64,000 bases of DNA from JBGRQA01 sp041725895 (GTDB taxonomy: Bacteria; Bacteroidota; Bacteroidia; Bacteroidales; Marinifilaceae), in contig JBGRQA010000015.1 in the NCBI GenBank assembly GCA_041725895.1, positions 80,511-144,510 of the forward strand, read 5' to 3'. Positions 18,101-25,910 of the stretch are shown piece by piece. A model generated the notes under the pieces. It was given only the letters and a program-made list of their open reading frames with translations. It did no database searches and was not told the DNA's origin. Positions within the stretch are counted from its first letter, which is position 1, and every line of letters starts with the position of its first letter. Made by a program: the position numbers and the translations under genes.

Positions 18101-20738
18101 TGCTACCGATGCCGATGCGGGTGATACCAAGACCTTCTCCATCACAGGAGGTGCTGATGCCGCTCTGTTCGAGATTGATCCTGCAACAGGAGAACTATCC
18201 TTCAAAACTGCTCCAGATTTTGAGAATCCAACTGATAATGGTGGTGACAATGTTTACGATGTAACGGTAACGGTAACCGATGCTGCAAGTCATAACGATT
18301 CAGAAACCATTGCCGTAACCATAACCGGAATCAACGACAATAGTCCGGTGATCACGGCAACGGATAAAACTTTACCTGAAGGGACAACTACCGTTGAAAC
18401 GGTAACGGCTACCGATGCCGATGCGGGTGACACCAAAACCTTCTCCATCACGGGCGGTGCCGATGCAGCCCTGTTCGGGATTGATGCTGCAACGGGTGAA
18501 TTAACCTTCAAAACTGCCCCGGATTATGAGAATCCAACGGATGCAGGGGGTAACAATGTTTACGATGTTGAGGTGACTGTAACTGATGGAGCAAGTCATA
18601 CGGATTCCAAGACCATTGCCGTAATTATAACCGGAATCAACGACAACAGTCCGGTGATCGCGGCAACGGATAAAACCTTACCGGAAGGAACAACTACAGT
18701 TGAAACGGTAACGGCTACCGATGCCGATGCGGGTGATACCAAGACCTTCTCCATCACAGGAGGTGCTGATGCCGCTCTGTTCGAGATTGATCCTGCAACA
18801 GGAGAACTGTCCTTCAAAACAGCTCCGGATTTCGAGAATCCAACAGATAATGGAGGAGACAATGTTTACGATGTAACGGTAACTGTAACTGATGGTGCAA
18901 GTCATACGGATTCCAAGACCATTGCTGTAACCGTAACCGGAATCAACGATAACACCCCTGCTATCTCTGCAACGGATAAGACCTTACCGGAAGGAACAAC
19001 TACTGTTGAAACGGTGACTGCTACCGATGCCGATGCGGGCGATTCCAAGACCTTCTCCATTACAGGCGGAGCAGATGCGGCCCTTTTCGAGATCGATGCA
19101 GCAACGGGTGAATTAACCTTCAAAACTGCCCCGGATTATGAGAATCCTACTGATGCAGGAGCCAACAATGTTTACGATGTTGAGGTGACTGTAACCGATG
19201 GAGCAAACCATACCGATTCGGAAGAAATAGCTGTAACCATAACAGGGGTGAATGATAATTCTCCTGAAGCGATTAATGATGTTGCTAAAATCGAGGAGGA
19301 TGGCACATTGAGTAGCGAGAGTATTTTGTTGAATGATAGTGATTTGGATGGCGATGAATTGAAGGTGAATACCATTCCTGTGGTTGATGTGGCGCATGGA
19401 GAACTCACAATTCATTCCGATGGCACCTACACCTATACTCCGGATGCGAATTTCCATGGCACAGATCGCTTTACTTATGAGGTTTGCGACGATGGTACTC
19501 CTCAACAGTGTAGTCAGGCAACGGTAACCATCACCGTTGATGCTGCAAATGATGGGCCGGTAGCAATAGATGATTCCGCAGAGATAGATGAGGATGGAAG
19601 GTTAAATGGTCCAAATTTGTTGGGTAATGACAGCGATCCTGACGGAGATAAAATAACGGTGAACATCACTCCGGTTGCGGATGTAGCACATGGTCAATTG
19701 ACGATTCATGCGGACGGAACTTACACATACCTCCCGGATGCGGATTTCCAAGGTACCGATAGCTTTACCTATGAGGTTTGCGACAACGGCACCCCACAGC
19801 TTTGCAGTCAGGCCACGGTAATCATTACCGTTGATCCGGTTAACGATGCTCCTGTAGCAACAGATGATTCAGCACAGGTAGATGAGGACGGAACGCTGAA
19901 CGGTACGAACTTACTAGGTAACGATAGCGATCCCGATGGTGATGACCTAACGGTGAACACCACGCCGGTTGTGGATGTAGCGCATGGAGAACTCACAATT
20001 CATTCCGATGGTACTTACACCTATATTCCGGATGTCGATTTCAACGGTACCGATAGCTTTACTTATGAGGTTTGTGATAACGGTACTCCTCAACAATGCA
20101 GTCAGGCAACGGTAACTATTACAGTTGCGGAGCAAAATGACAGACCTTACGGGGAGGATAAAGTGATTTCCATTCAACAGGATGCAAAGAATGAAGAGCT
20201 GGAAATAGCCAATCCAATAGACCCGGATGGGGATGAAATGTTTATTGAAATAACCGAGTTGCCCGAGTATGGGGTGATATTCCTTTCTAATGGCATGAAA
20301 TTGCAACAAGGAAGCCGAATTTCGGTAGAAGAACTGATTCTGTTGAAATACGATGCACCCTCTGAATTTGTTGGGGATTGTAGTTTTAGGTATAAGATTT
20401 TTGATCCTGAGGGTTTGTTTGGTGAAGCAATGGTAACAATTCAGATTGAACCAATTGATGTGTTTATTCCTGATGCATTTACGCCAAATTCGGACTCATT
20501 TAACGATCAGTTTGAAATTGTTGGAATCGGGAATTATCCTGATAACAAACTTCAGATCTTCAACCGATGGGGGAACATGGTTTTTGAAATGTCTGGTTAC
20601 GACAATTCCTGGAATGGTTATGGAAATGTTTCGGGGCAAATTTCCAAAGACCGGTTGCCCACAGGAACCTACTACTACATTTTGCACCTAAAGAGGGGAA
20701 TGAAAGCAAGAACCGGATACATTTATATGATCTACTAA
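15141..20738 (+). CDS. Giant T9SS type-B adhesin with cadherin-like repeats (SprB-like class)
   Basis: An 1865-residue secreted protein. The signal peptide is residues 1-28. Residues about 40-390 form a large beta domain of unknown type. Residues about 395-510 resemble a DUF11-type repeat (PLKYILTIDNIGDAVAENVV). One degenerate Ig/cadherin-like repeat lies at about 555-660. Seven 102-residue cadherin-like repeats follow (DNA 17124-19265; hallmarks ATDADAGD, FSITGGADAALF, NDN), then three 98-residue repeats (19266-20147; DEDG, NDSDPDGD, SDGTYTYTPDANFHGTDRFT). Last comes the gliding-motility/type-B sorting domain (VFIPDAFTPNSDSFNDQFEI, LQIFNRWGNMVFE, TGTYYYILHL). Acidic loops suggest calcium binding. 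The protein should be exported by the T9SS with help of the PorP/SprF partner and act in surface adhesion or gliding. Confidence 0.92.
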   Translation: MRKINITYIRYILSVCFCLFVLSLYSQEKAPSVLRYSNTIRGGMATLANTSIINVSAPSPNLAWPYHNNGRTAGYLDDDTDGTTFSSSSYVVNDIPSCGHIVYAGLYWAGAYPYAKGSVDGGGDFYVEDPQREDPSVIKLKVPGDVYQDVNGVEIYDAYNEVFSGGVQSSPYFEYAPYVYYADVTNYMKGITNPNGTYWVANVRGTIGRGVARQNADLSYGSILGSEAGWVLILVYEDPEAVSTSEINIFDGFFNVFPGKPLTTTFSGFNTPAVGPVGVEFFVGALEGDGAGWFVGDQIEVITSSSSAVLGGGVNPTNDFFNGTISTNGEHDATDGIGGYPVPASTAFMGFDFDVLDIPNASNSLIGNGETSLDIKTSTSDDTYGTFLLGLNLNVVSPYVKIIKSVEDGDVTDLVSGSTIGNNTSQPLKYILTIDNIGDAVAENVVAVGIIPTELTIDETSLPASATYNSTTRELKYEYSSISNSDAAFDVSFKAVVEERCSNYDIVVDFTVSYENAIYGVDKDDSPTFIASSGGSCGSTQASSLKLTYANGCPTASDDSFTVDEDSSNNLFPVLTSGTADDFGVDGASSSAITITSAPSHGTAIVNDSGTLNDPTDDRIGYSPNTNYNGSDSFKYQICDADGDCSTATVSITVTAMDDAPVISATDKTLPEGTTFVETVTATDADAGDIKTFSITGGADAALFAIDPATGELSFKTAPDYENPTDAGANNVYDVEVTVTDGASHTDSKIIAVTITGINDNNPVITATDKTLSEGTTTVETVTATDADAGDTKTFSITGGADAALFEINPATGELSFKTAPDYENPTDAGANNVYDLEVTVTDGASHTDSKTIAVTVTGINDNSPVITATDKTLSEGTTIVETVTATDADAGDIKTFSITGGADAALFEIDPATGELSFKTAPDFENPTDNGGDNVYDVTVTVTDGASHTDSKTIAVTVTGINDNNPVISATDKTLPEGTTTVETVTATDADAGDTKTFSITGGADAALFEIDPATGELSFKTAPDFENPTDNGGDNVYDVTVTVTDAASHNDSETIAVTITGINDNSPVITATDKTLPEGTTTVETVTATDADAGDTKTFSITGGADAALFGIDAATGELTFKTAPDYENPTDAGGNNVYDVEVTVTDGASHTDSKTIAVIITGINDNSPVIAATDKTLPEGTTTVETVTATDADAGDTKTFSITGGADAALFEIDPATGELSFKTAPDFENPTDNGGDNVYDVTVTVTDGASHTDSKTIAVTVTGINDNTPAISATDKTLPEGTTTVETVTATDADAGDSKTFSITGGADAALFEIDAATGELTFKTAPDYENPTDAGANNVYDVEVTVTDGANHTDSEEIAVTITGVNDNSPEAINDVAKIEEDGTLSSESILLNDSDLDGDELKVNTIPVVDVAHGELTIHSDGTYTYTPDANFHGTDRFTYEVCDDGTPQQCSQATVTITVDAANDGPVAIDDSAEIDEDGRLNGPNLLGNDSDPDGDKITVNITPVADVAHGQLTIHADGTYTYLPDADFQGTDSFTYEVCDNGTPQLCSQATVIITVDPVNDAPVATDDSAQVDEDGTLNGTNLLGNDSDPDGDDLTVNTTPVVDVAHGELTIHSDGTYTYIPDVDFNGTDSFTYEVCDNGTPQQCSQATVTITVAEQNDRPYGEDKVISIQQDAKNEELEIANPIDPDGDEMFIEITELPEYGVIFLSNGMKLQQGSRISVEELILLKYDAPSEFVGDCSFRYKIFDPEGLFGEAMVTIQIEPIDVFIPDAFTPNSDSFNDQFEIVGIGNYPDNKLQIFNRWGNMVFEMSGYDNSWNGYGNVSGQISKDRLPTGTYYYILHLKRGMKARTGYIYMIY
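17124..19265 (+). repeat. Seven tandem 306-bp coding repeats (cadherin-like)
   Basis: Units start at 17124, 17430, 17736, 18042, 18348, 18654 and 18960, with exact 306-bp period and no length variation. Units carry one of two alternative endings: DYENPTDAGANNVYDVEVTV (units 1, 5 and 7 with small changes, and 2 with L for V) or DFENPTDNGGDNVYDVTVTV (3, 4, 6). Long stretches are identical at the DNA level, for example between units 2, 4 and 6 across the ATDADAGDTKTFSITGG segment, pointing to recent duplication or gene conversion. Confidence 0.95.
19266..20147 (+). repeat. Three tandem 294-bp coding repeats
   Basis: Units start at 19266, 19560 and 19854, each 98 codons, with DEDG, LLxNDSDxDGD, VVDVAHGELTIHSDGTYTY and CDxGTPQQCSQATVTITV blocks. 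They are more diverged from each other than the 306-bp array. Two cysteines per unit at fixed positions (in the VCD and QCS contexts) could form a disulphide. Confidence 0.93.
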
Positions 20739-20741
20739 TTT

Positions 20742-20784
20742 CAATGGGGCTGTTGATGTAATATCTGCAGCCCCATTGTTTTAC
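20742..20784 (+). terminator. Strong intrinsic terminator of the adhesin locus
   Basis: CAATGGGGCTG (20742-20752) pairs perfectly with CAGCCCCATTG (20768-20778), followed by TTTT. An 11-bp perfect stem 4 bp after the adhesin stop codon. It also lies just past the convergent minus-strand gene ending at 20816 and may serve both. Confidence 0.85.
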
Positions 20785-20815
20785 TGTCCTGAATTATCGG
20801 GAAGTAACTTTTTAT

Positions 20816-22888
20816 CTACTTGTTTTTGTAGGATGCATTTACCGAATTCACCCAATCTTTGTCATATTGCTTCAAATAGTATTCTATGGTTCGTGATATT
20901 TCCTGGGACGAACCATCAATTATTCGTCTAATCCAAAAGGAAGAAAGCTTGGAGAATAGTTTGGCATTGATTTCTTCCCCATCGATAGATACTACACTTT
21001 CATAGAGGTCTATGTTTGAATTTTGATCGGAATTTTCCATTTCAGTCTCTTCGTTTGCTTCTGTTGTTGTTTCATAGTACTGATAATCGATTGAAGTATT
21101 TTCCGTATCTGCAAATTCCCGAAAAACAAACAAGTCCAGGTCTGTACTCCAGTTGGAAGTATCTACGAAGGATTTGTATTTCTGTATCTTTTCATCCAGC
21201 CGATGGATGTTCTTGAGATGCATATATGCACAGTAGTAATTTCTGAAAAAATTTTGAAACAATTCATGGTAAACAGTTGAAAAGGAAACTCCCTGAATGG
21301 TATAGTCATTCGGAAATACCAGGTGGGTTCTGATCCATTTGAAGAAGGCAGGGTTAACGAAGCCAAATTTTGCCTTCCCATCCTCTGTATAGCACCATGT
21401 ATCGTGCAATGCATTCTTGTTGGAGAACAAAGGAATCTTTGTTATTTTTTCAAAGAAGTCATAGCAATAGTATGAGGTGCAGTTACACTCACTATAATAA
21501 TTGGTTTTCAGATGTTTCTTTATGGTATTAAAGGTGTTGTAGCTGTATAACAATTCTTCAATTGTTCCTTCATATTTAGGATAGGTTTTACCCCAAAGAA
21601 CTATAGTGTTCTTCTGTTCATTTTGGTAGTATTTATCGTTAAAATTAAGAAGAACATTTTCGATTATTTCAAAACCTGTGCTAAGATCAATTTTTTTATC
21701 GTCGAAGTTGAGAGCCAGTAGATTCTCTTTTTTTCCGGCCCTAAGGTATTCATTGCTTTCCAAATGAGTATTGTAGGTGCAGGCTTTTATTGCGCTCTTA
21801 TTGTAGTTTTGGAATTTGTTGTTTTTTAGGAATATATCTCTTGATTCCGAGTCAATGCTGATACTGTTCTCTGCTTCTCCCAAAAATTGAGAATTGTCAA
21901 TTGAAATGTTTTCGCAGTTTACAATTTCGATAATTGCCTTGGTGCTATTTGCTTTAAAACTAAGGTCACAGATCTTAATGTTTCTCGAATTTAGAATTCT
22001 GAAGCAGGGAAGACCATTGGATAATATTTGAGGGGCAGCTTCCTGTGGCATGGCTTCAATCTTTAGATTTTGTGCTCCATCAATAACAATGGTTTCCTGA
22101 AGATTATAATTCCCTTTTAACAGGAAAGTCATGCCACTAATCGACATTGAGTTTGTAATTTCCTTAGGATTCTTAACAATAATGGTGTTGAAGGGAAGTA
22201 TGTGTTTTCTTTCTGTTACTTTGCCATTCTTTGTGTTGAGTTCCGCTATTGCCACTCCCTCTTTGTTCATCGCCATCCATTTACCATCAGGTAGTTCACC
22301 TGTAAACTGCCTCCGTTTTCGTATGAAATGAAAGTCAGTCTCAATGAGATACTCTTTTTCTTTTCTGCCCTCTCCCTGAAATACTACTTTTTTACTGCCT
22401 CCGATCGATTGGTACCGGATTCCACCGTCGGGGACAATTCTGTCCTTATGAACAGTGGATAGAACAATAAAGAAAATCAATCCGGATAGAAGAGTCAGCA
22501 ATATGCTGTGGATCGCAAAGAATATTTTCTTCCATTTTATTCCACGTGTAAAGATTAGTAGAAGGAGTATCAATAGTCCATATCCCAAAAAAATAAGGGT
22601 GAAAGGATGGTATTTGTCCACAAGTAAATATAGAAATCCCAGAGTTAATGTAGAGTAGCTTGCTAGGAGTGCAATTTGGATCCATTTACTTTTTTTACTG
22701 GCAAAAGCTTTTATGGTAATGGAAAGAAACAGGAGGAAACATAAGGCCGTAATACTAGCCCATGTTGCTCTTGTCAGCCATTCCACCCTGATTTCCCAGG
22801 CTGAGCCTTTAGTCGTAAAAGCTCCCAGAGCTAACAAACAGATTGAAATAGCTGATGTTAATAATGTAATGGTGGTGATTTTTCTCAT
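20816..22888 (-). CDS. Membrane protein with a predicted right-handed beta-helix domain
   Basis: A 690-residue protein of unknown function. Residues about 5-142 contain four or five membrane segments. A soluble part follows, in which residues about 245-400 show the regular short-strand spacing of a parallel beta-helix (NLKIEAMPQ, FRILNSRNIKICDLSF, IIEIVNCENISIDNSQFLG, DIFLKNNKFQN, THLESNEYLRAG). Such helices usually bind or cleave polysaccharides; no catalytic residues can be assigned. The C-terminal part has a cysteine-rich patch (YYSECNCTSYYCYDF) and an acidic linker. It is convergent to the adhesin gene and 106 bp downstream of the frameshifted membrane gene. Confidence 0.75.
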   Translation of the reverse strand: MRKITTITLLTSAISICLLALGAFTTKGSAWEIRVEWLTRATWASITALCFLLFLSITIKAFASKKSKWIQIALLASYSTLTLGFLYLLVDKYHPFTLIFLGYGLLILLLLIFTRGIKWKKIFFAIHSILLTLLSGLIFFIVLSTVHKDRIVPDGGIRYQSIGGSKKVVFQGEGRKEKEYLIETDFHFIRKRRQFTGELPDGKWMAMNKEGVAIAELNTKNGKVTERKHILPFNTIIVKNPKEITNSMSISGMTFLLKGNYNLQETIVIDGAQNLKIEAMPQEAAPQILSNGLPCFRILNSRNIKICDLSFKANSTKAIIEIVNCENISIDNSQFLGEAENSISIDSESRDIFLKNNKFQNYNKSAIKACTYNTHLESNEYLRAGKKENLLALNFDDKKIDLSTGFEIIENVLLNFNDKYYQNEQKNTIVLWGKTYPKYEGTIEELLYSYNTFNTIKKHLKTNYYSECNCTSYYCYDFFEKITKIPLFSNKNALHDTWCYTEDGKAKFGFVNPAFFKWIRTHLVFPNDYTIQGVSFSTVYHELFQNFFRNYYCAYMHLKNIHRLDEKIQKYKSFVDTSNWSTDLDLFVFREFADTENTSIDYQYYETTTEANEETEMENSDQNSNIDLYESVVSIDGEEINAKLFSKLSSFWIRRIIDGSSQEISRTIEYYLKQYDKDWVNSVNASYKNK

Positions 22889-22994
22889 AATTATTGTAAG
22901 GTTACTTTTCTCACTCGGAGGGAGGGAGTGATTCCGTTTGTTTTACCCATAGTTTTGGGAAGGCTAAATATTGTGTTCTTTTATGGCAAATCGA

Positions 22995-23511
22995 TTAAAA
23001 CTTACCTTCCATAATATCTTTAGCCAAACTTGCTGTTTTTAGCTTTTTATTTCGAATCAGGTAGATAAGATCAGACTTTTTATCAATCATTAATTGTTTG
23101 TTGTAGTAATTCACATGTTCCAGTATTGCAAAAAGATTGGCCAGTATTCCCCATGCCATAAGATTTTTTGATTTTATCTGCCAGCCGCTCAGGTAGTATT
23201 GTAAGGCCAATGCAAAATGGCATTAGGAGAATGAGATAGATGTTGAGGATTTTTGCCTTTTTGAAAAAGGACAGGTTCTTGATTTGGACAAATTCTTTGC
23301 TCGTTAATCGGTATAGCTTTAATTTCCAGTAATGCTGCCCCTGGCATAAGATAAAGATGCAGACCAGTAACCCATACAACAGGAATAGAATGTTTCTAAA
23401 GGAATTGTCCAGAATTAATATAAGACTTACGAAAGGAAATGTGAAAAAAGCATGGAATCTTTCGAGGGGGTAATACGATTTTAATCTTTTGACTAGTTTT
23501 TTTTTACTCAT
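22995..23511 (-). pseudogene. Small membrane protein gene with a frameshift
   Basis: Two overlapping frames together make one protein. The first (from ATG at 23511) reads MSKKKLVKRLKSYYPLERFH with two membrane segments, through FVQIKNLSFFKKAKILNIYL to LLMPF. The second supplies ALQYYLSGWQIKSKNLMAWG, ILANLFAILEHVNYYNKQLM and KKLKTASLAKDIMEGKF. Removing one T from the minus-strand TTTT run (plus 23214-23217) rejoins them as ...LLMPFALALQYYLSGWQIK..., giving about 171 residues. As given, the first frame continues to an aberrant tail. It is either a real pseudogene, phase-variable homopolymer, or a base-calling error. Function of the family is unknown. Confidence 0.75.
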
Positions 23512-23665
23512 TTTTGATTGACTGAATTGTGGTTTTTCTTTCGGAAATTATTCTGTAGGTAAGGTGGTGTATTCGTTTTGTCCTATTTTTCGTAGAGTGA
23601 TACTGTTACTGCATTTAAGAGAGGTTGTTATCACCCCGATGGTAGGTTGATTGGATTTGTTGCAG

Positions 23666-24124
23666 CTATTCCAAAAATCCACCATTAAATTTCAAATTGT
23701 ATATCTCCTTTCCATTCATTAGGATCTGTTCATTTCCTTCATACAAATCCAAATCTCCCTTCCAATTACAATGATATTCAAACTCTTTAGTTTGAACTAA
23801 TTTAGGACCTCTGTAGGGTGCATCTTTTGGAGGATTTTTTAGTGCCAATTTCAAGCAATCAACAAATCCGTCAGGGATGTCAGTAGTTAGCATCTTGCCA
23901 AAGTAATTCATCCCCCAAATAGCTTTTCCATCCACCCAAACTACTTCCTGACCAATGAAGTCGGAATTGCCAAGGTAGGTGTCGATGTATTGAAAATTAC
24001 CTTCTCTGTATTGAAGATCTGTTGAGCCTGGTCTTGAGTTTTTTGAATATTGTCCGTCTCCTGCGTAAGTACTCTGTTTTGCCCTGATTAAAAATTTTAT
24101 AAATTCTTCTTTGTTTTCTATCAT
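23666..24124 (-). CDS. DUF5680 domain protein
   Basis: A soluble protein of 152 residues from the ATG at 24124, which is preceded by AGGAAGGA at good spacing. An upstream ATG at 24148 adds only eight residues. Blocks EEFIKFLIRAKQSTYAGDG, SRPGSTDLQYREGNFQYIDT, GQEVVWVDGKAIWGMNYFGK and a C-terminal beta sandwich match DUF5680, often found alone or fused to XRE regulators in other bacteria. Function unknown. The gene has a long leader with a promoter-like element at 24344-24395 shared with three other loci. Confidence 0.8.
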   Translation of the reverse strand: MIENKEEFIKFLIRAKQSTYAGDGQYSKNSRPGSTDLQYREGNFQYIDTYLGNSDFIGQEVVWVDGKAIWGMNYFGKMLTTDIPDGFVDCLKLALKNPPKDAPYRGPKLVQTKEFEYHCNWKGDLDLYEGNEQILMNGKEIYNLKFNGGFLE

Positions 24125-24148
24125 TTTAATTCCTTCCTGAAAGTTCAA

Positions 24149-24562
24149 TTTGTTACCAATTCGTATTAAGGTTTACTGCTAAAATTCAAACCTATTCAAC
24201 TTAGATGAGTAGCTTTGGTGAATGGTTTTAGAAATGTCTGGATGCCCATAGCTGTGTCTTTTGATTGATACTTTTACTACCGTTTTCTAATTATAACCGA
24301 AAGAGCACTTAAGACTAATCTCTGTAATTCCTGTAAAGATCATAAAAATGCAAAATTATTTACATAGAATCTGTGAATAGGTTAACTATTTTCAGGAGAG
24401 GGAACTGATAGGGGAGTTTTAATTGTTATTGATGTGAATGTAATTTAAATAGTATTCCTGGTTAATAGAGTTGTTTTAGGGACATTTAATTGAAAATGAG
24501 GATGGGGAAATTTTTGTAGGTATCTATATTTTAGCATAGTTTTAGAGCTTGTCTGGAATTCG
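24149..24562. other. Spacer with leader and promoter of the DUF5680 gene
   Basis: No coding potential seen. It contains one copy of the shared promoter-like module (24344-24395, minus strand) about 220 bp before the DUF5680 start, and otherwise AT-rich DNA. Confidence 0.5.
24344..24395 (-). promoter_or_regulatory. Shared promoter-like module, copy A (upstream of DUF5680 gene)
   Basis: On the minus strand: AAAATAGTTAACCTATTCAC, about 14 bases, then TAATTTTGCATTTTT. TAATTTTG matches the Bacteroidota -7 element TAnnTTTG. The TTAACCTATT block just upstream is shared with the copies at 28771, 30913 and 46685. Confidence 0.5.
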
Positions 24563-25168
24563 CTATTGGGATGGAAGTTCCTGATTGTTTAGTAAGCGGC
24601 GAATATTTTCCCGGTGCGTTAGAACGATCAGAAGCATGCAAGTCAAGAGATAATAGAAGGGGTAAGTAAGGCCATTAAATAGTAGTTCTGTAAGGGGCAG
24701 AGATATCCCCAGAGTGATAGACCCCAGAGATACGTATTTGAATCGCCATTTTACTATAAAATAGATGCCCACTGCAATAAAAACTGAAACTGGAGCAATC
24801 AGAACGGAGGCACCAAGGGTTGTGTTTACTCCTTTTCCTCCTTTGAATTTAAGGAAGATACTTGAATCATGTCCGATTATGCTTGCCAGAGCAAGGAAAT
24901 AGATGTAATAATTCGGTGCGAGTAAATAGTCATTCGCAAAATAGGTGTAGCAGGCAACGGGAATAAAGCCCTTTGCCATATCCAACAGTTGGGTAAAGAT
25001 GGAATATTTTTTACCTGCAATTCGGCCTACGTTGGTAGATCCCATATTGCCACTTCCCATTTTCAGGATATTATTTCCTGTGGCATATTTGGTCAATAGA
25101 AAGCCAAAAGGTATTGCCCCCAATGTATAGGATAGTAGAACAAAAATAATTTTCAATGTGATATTCAT
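24563..25168 (-). CDS. plsY: Glycerol-3-phosphate acyltransferase (acyl-phosphate dependent) PlsY
   Basis: A 201-residue integral membrane protein with all three PlsY signatures: GSGNMGSTNVGR (about 37-48), FLKFKGGKGVNTTLGA (about 102-117) and THRENIRRLLNN near the C-terminus, plus five hydrophobic segments. It transfers an acyl chain from acyl phosphate to glycerol-3-phosphate, the first committed step of phospholipid synthesis. Its start overlaps the stop of the peroxiredoxin gene. The same operon begins with a fatty acid kinase fusion whose product is acyl phosphate, so the enzyme and its substrate supplier are co-expressed. Acyl-ACP phosphotransferase PlsX is not in the window. Confidence 0.95.
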   Translation of the reverse strand: MNITLKIIFVLLSYTLGAIPFGFLLTKYATGNNILKMGSGNMGSTNVGRIAGKKYSIFTQLLDMAKGFIPVACYTYFANDYLLAPNYYIYFLALASIIGHDSSIFLKFKGGKGVNTTLGASVLIAPVSVFIAVGIYFIVKWRFKYVSLGSITLGISLPLTELLFNGLTYPFYYLLTCMLLIVLTHRENIRRLLNNQELPSQ

Positions 25169-25905
25169 TTCATCTTTTTGAGAACGTCCAAAGCCTCTTC
25201 AACATGTTTAACGGCTTGAATTTGTGAATTAAAAAAATATACAATTTCTCCCTTTTTGTTAATTACATAGGTGACTCGACCTGGTATCAATCCAAATAAA
25301 TTGGCAGGAACGCCAAATAGCTTGCGCACCTTGTTTCCCGTATCGCTTAGCAAGGTGTAATTGAGCCGGTATTTTTCTGCGAATTTCAGATGACTTTCAA
25401 CTGACTGGCCACTAATTCCAATAACAAGGGCTTCAGCCTCCTCAAATACATGGAATTGGTCGCGAAAAGAACAGGCCTCTTTGGTACATCCTGGGCTGTC
25501 GTCTTTGGGGTAAAAATAGATAACCAGGTTTTTTTTGCCCAGTACCGAGTTAATATTAAATAGTTGCCCATGTTGGTCTTTTAATTCAAATTTTGGGATA
25601 CTACTCCCTATTTCCAGTTTTTTCATTTCGCTTGAGTTGTGATCGAATAGTAAATAAGTAATGAACAAGAGAAAGTAGATTGATAAATAGAAACGGTAAA
25701 AGTTTCTGAATTTCTTGTATCCCGGATTTTCGGGATAGATATTCCCTAAAAGTCCCTTTATTTCTCTACCAAAAACCGGAATGATGTTGATTTTCCAACT
25801 ATCCGTTTTGTATATCATCTTTCGGAATTTGTTTCTGTAGTATCCCAGAGGCAATCCCCATGCAATAAAGAGAACAAGCCAGATATTATTGTATATAAAT
25901 TCCAT
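25165..25905 (-). CDS. Membrane-anchored BCP-type peroxiredoxin
   Basis: A 246-residue protein. The first ~95 residues carry two hydrophobic segments (about 5-20 and 68-88) joined by a basic loop. The rest is an AhpC/TSA thioredoxin-fold domain: SIPKFELKDQHGQLF, LVIYFYPKDDSPGCTKEACS (peroxidatic Cys in the C-T family motif and a resolving-type Cys five residues on, as in BCP), LFGVPANLFGLIPGRVTYVI. It should reduce lipid or alkyl hydroperoxides at the membrane. Overlap with plsY and a 5-bp gap to the DUF1295 gene place it in the lipid operon, where protection of membrane acyl chains from peroxidation would make sense. The membrane extension is not typical of BCP. Confidence 0.88.
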   Translation of the reverse strand: MEFIYNNIWLVLFIAWGLPLGYYRNKFRKMIYKTDSWKINIIPVFGREIKGLLGNIYPENPGYKKFRNFYRFYLSIYFLLFITYLLFDHNSSEMKKLEIGSSIPKFELKDQHGQLFNINSVLGKKNLVIYFYPKDDSPGCTKEACSFRDQFHVFEEAEALVIGISGQSVESHLKFAEKYRLNYTLLSDTGNKVRKLFGVPANLFGLIPGRVTYVINKKGEIVYFFNSQIQAVKHVEEALDVLKKMK

Positions 25906-25910
25906 GTGAC

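Noticed and set aside
17048..19505. Series of minus-strand frames across the adhesin repeats
   Set aside because: They repeat with the same 306-bp period and are shadows of the coding repeats on the other strand.
16800..20147. Possible CRISPR-like array
   Set aside because: Period is 306 and 294 bp, in frame and coding; no short repeats with unique spacers.
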